From an uncultured Collinsella sp. (GTDB taxonomy: Bacteria; Actinomycetota; Coriobacteriia; Coriobacteriales; Coriobacteriaceae), in NCBI GenBank assembly GCA_900548495.1, contig URKT01000014.1, forward strand, positions 1 through 30,769: DNA of 30,769 nucleotides, read 5' to 3'. This document shows, piece by piece, positions 30,734 to 30,769 of the stretch. Made by a program: the position numbers and the translations under genes. The first letter of the stretch is position 1. Every line of letters starts with the position of its first letter. The notes beneath the pieces are model-generated. The model was given only the letters and a program-made list of their open reading frames with translations. It did no database searches and was not told where the DNA came from.

Positions 30734-30769
30734 TGGAGCCAGTGACAGGAATCGAACCTGCAACCCACT
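30734..30769 (-). tRNA. tRNA, 3' part only (5' part beyond window)
   Basis: The minus strand reads a T arm GCAGGTTCGATTCCTGT, acceptor 3' strand CACTGGC, discriminator T and an encoded CCA, preceded by GTGGGTT as variable-region sequence. The anticodon is cut off, so the amino acid cannot be named; the 5' acceptor strand should be close to GCCAGTG. Confidence 0.88.

Overview
The window looks like chromosomal DNA of a high-G+C, Gram-positive gut actinomycete of the Coriobacteriia, most likely Collinsella or a close relative. This is an inference from the strong C/G third-position bias, the LAxTG-type cell-wall sorting signal, the elongator tRNA/tuf/secE/nusG/rplKA operon and the many short intergenic palindromes. 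The first 18 bases match the Nextera transposon end, so position 1 is an assembly-contig end and not a biological boundary. No rRNA, CRISPR array, prophage or transposase gene was seen.

Layout. 0.2-5.4 kb: PLP aminotransferase, a flavodoxin-like protein of unknown role, a hypoxanthine-DNA glycosylase-type enzyme, an intracellular GH13 alpha-glucosidase and a SotB-type sugar efflux carrier. 5.5-9.2 kb: a fused FeoA-FeoB ferrous iron transporter with a promoter and paired operator-like palindromes, a 430-bp noncoding stretch full of repeats and a long hairpin, then an alpha/beta hydrolase. 9.4-15.7 kb: a stand-alone glucose-type PTS EIIA, asnS, a WYL-type regulator and a three-gene ABC importer of the TrpX/PF04392 class (lipoprotein, permease, ATPase). 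15.8-21.5 kb: a wall-anchored 5'-nucleotidase, an MscS-family channel, and a two-gene unit encoding a cytosolic ParB-like/BMP (PnrA-type) fusion translationally coupled to an atypical metallophosphoesterase. 21.6-26.1 kb, all on the minus strand: tRNA-Tyr, tRNA-Thr, tRNA-Met, tuf, then rpmG, tRNA-Trp, secE, nusG, rplK, rplA, with good sigma-70-type promoters in front of both segments. 26.3-30.4 kb: a more A+T-rich phospho-beta-glycoside utilisation cassette (RpiR-type regulator, divergent GH1 phospho-glycosidase and PTS EIIBC) lying between two copies of a 20-bp repeat. The window ends in a pair of matched hairpin repeats, a terminator and the 3' part of a tRNA.

Working together. The EIIBC of the glycoside cassette has no EIIA domain, and the EIIA at 9.4 kb has no EIIBC of its own, so the two may cooperate. 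The nucleotidase would release nucleosides outside the cell. The BMP fold in the nearby cytosolic fusion belongs to a nucleoside-binding family, so the fusion plus phosphoesterase is the best candidate here for an undescribed sensing or processing system. The intergenic DNA carries at least five different families of palindromic repeats, several of which seem to double as terminators.
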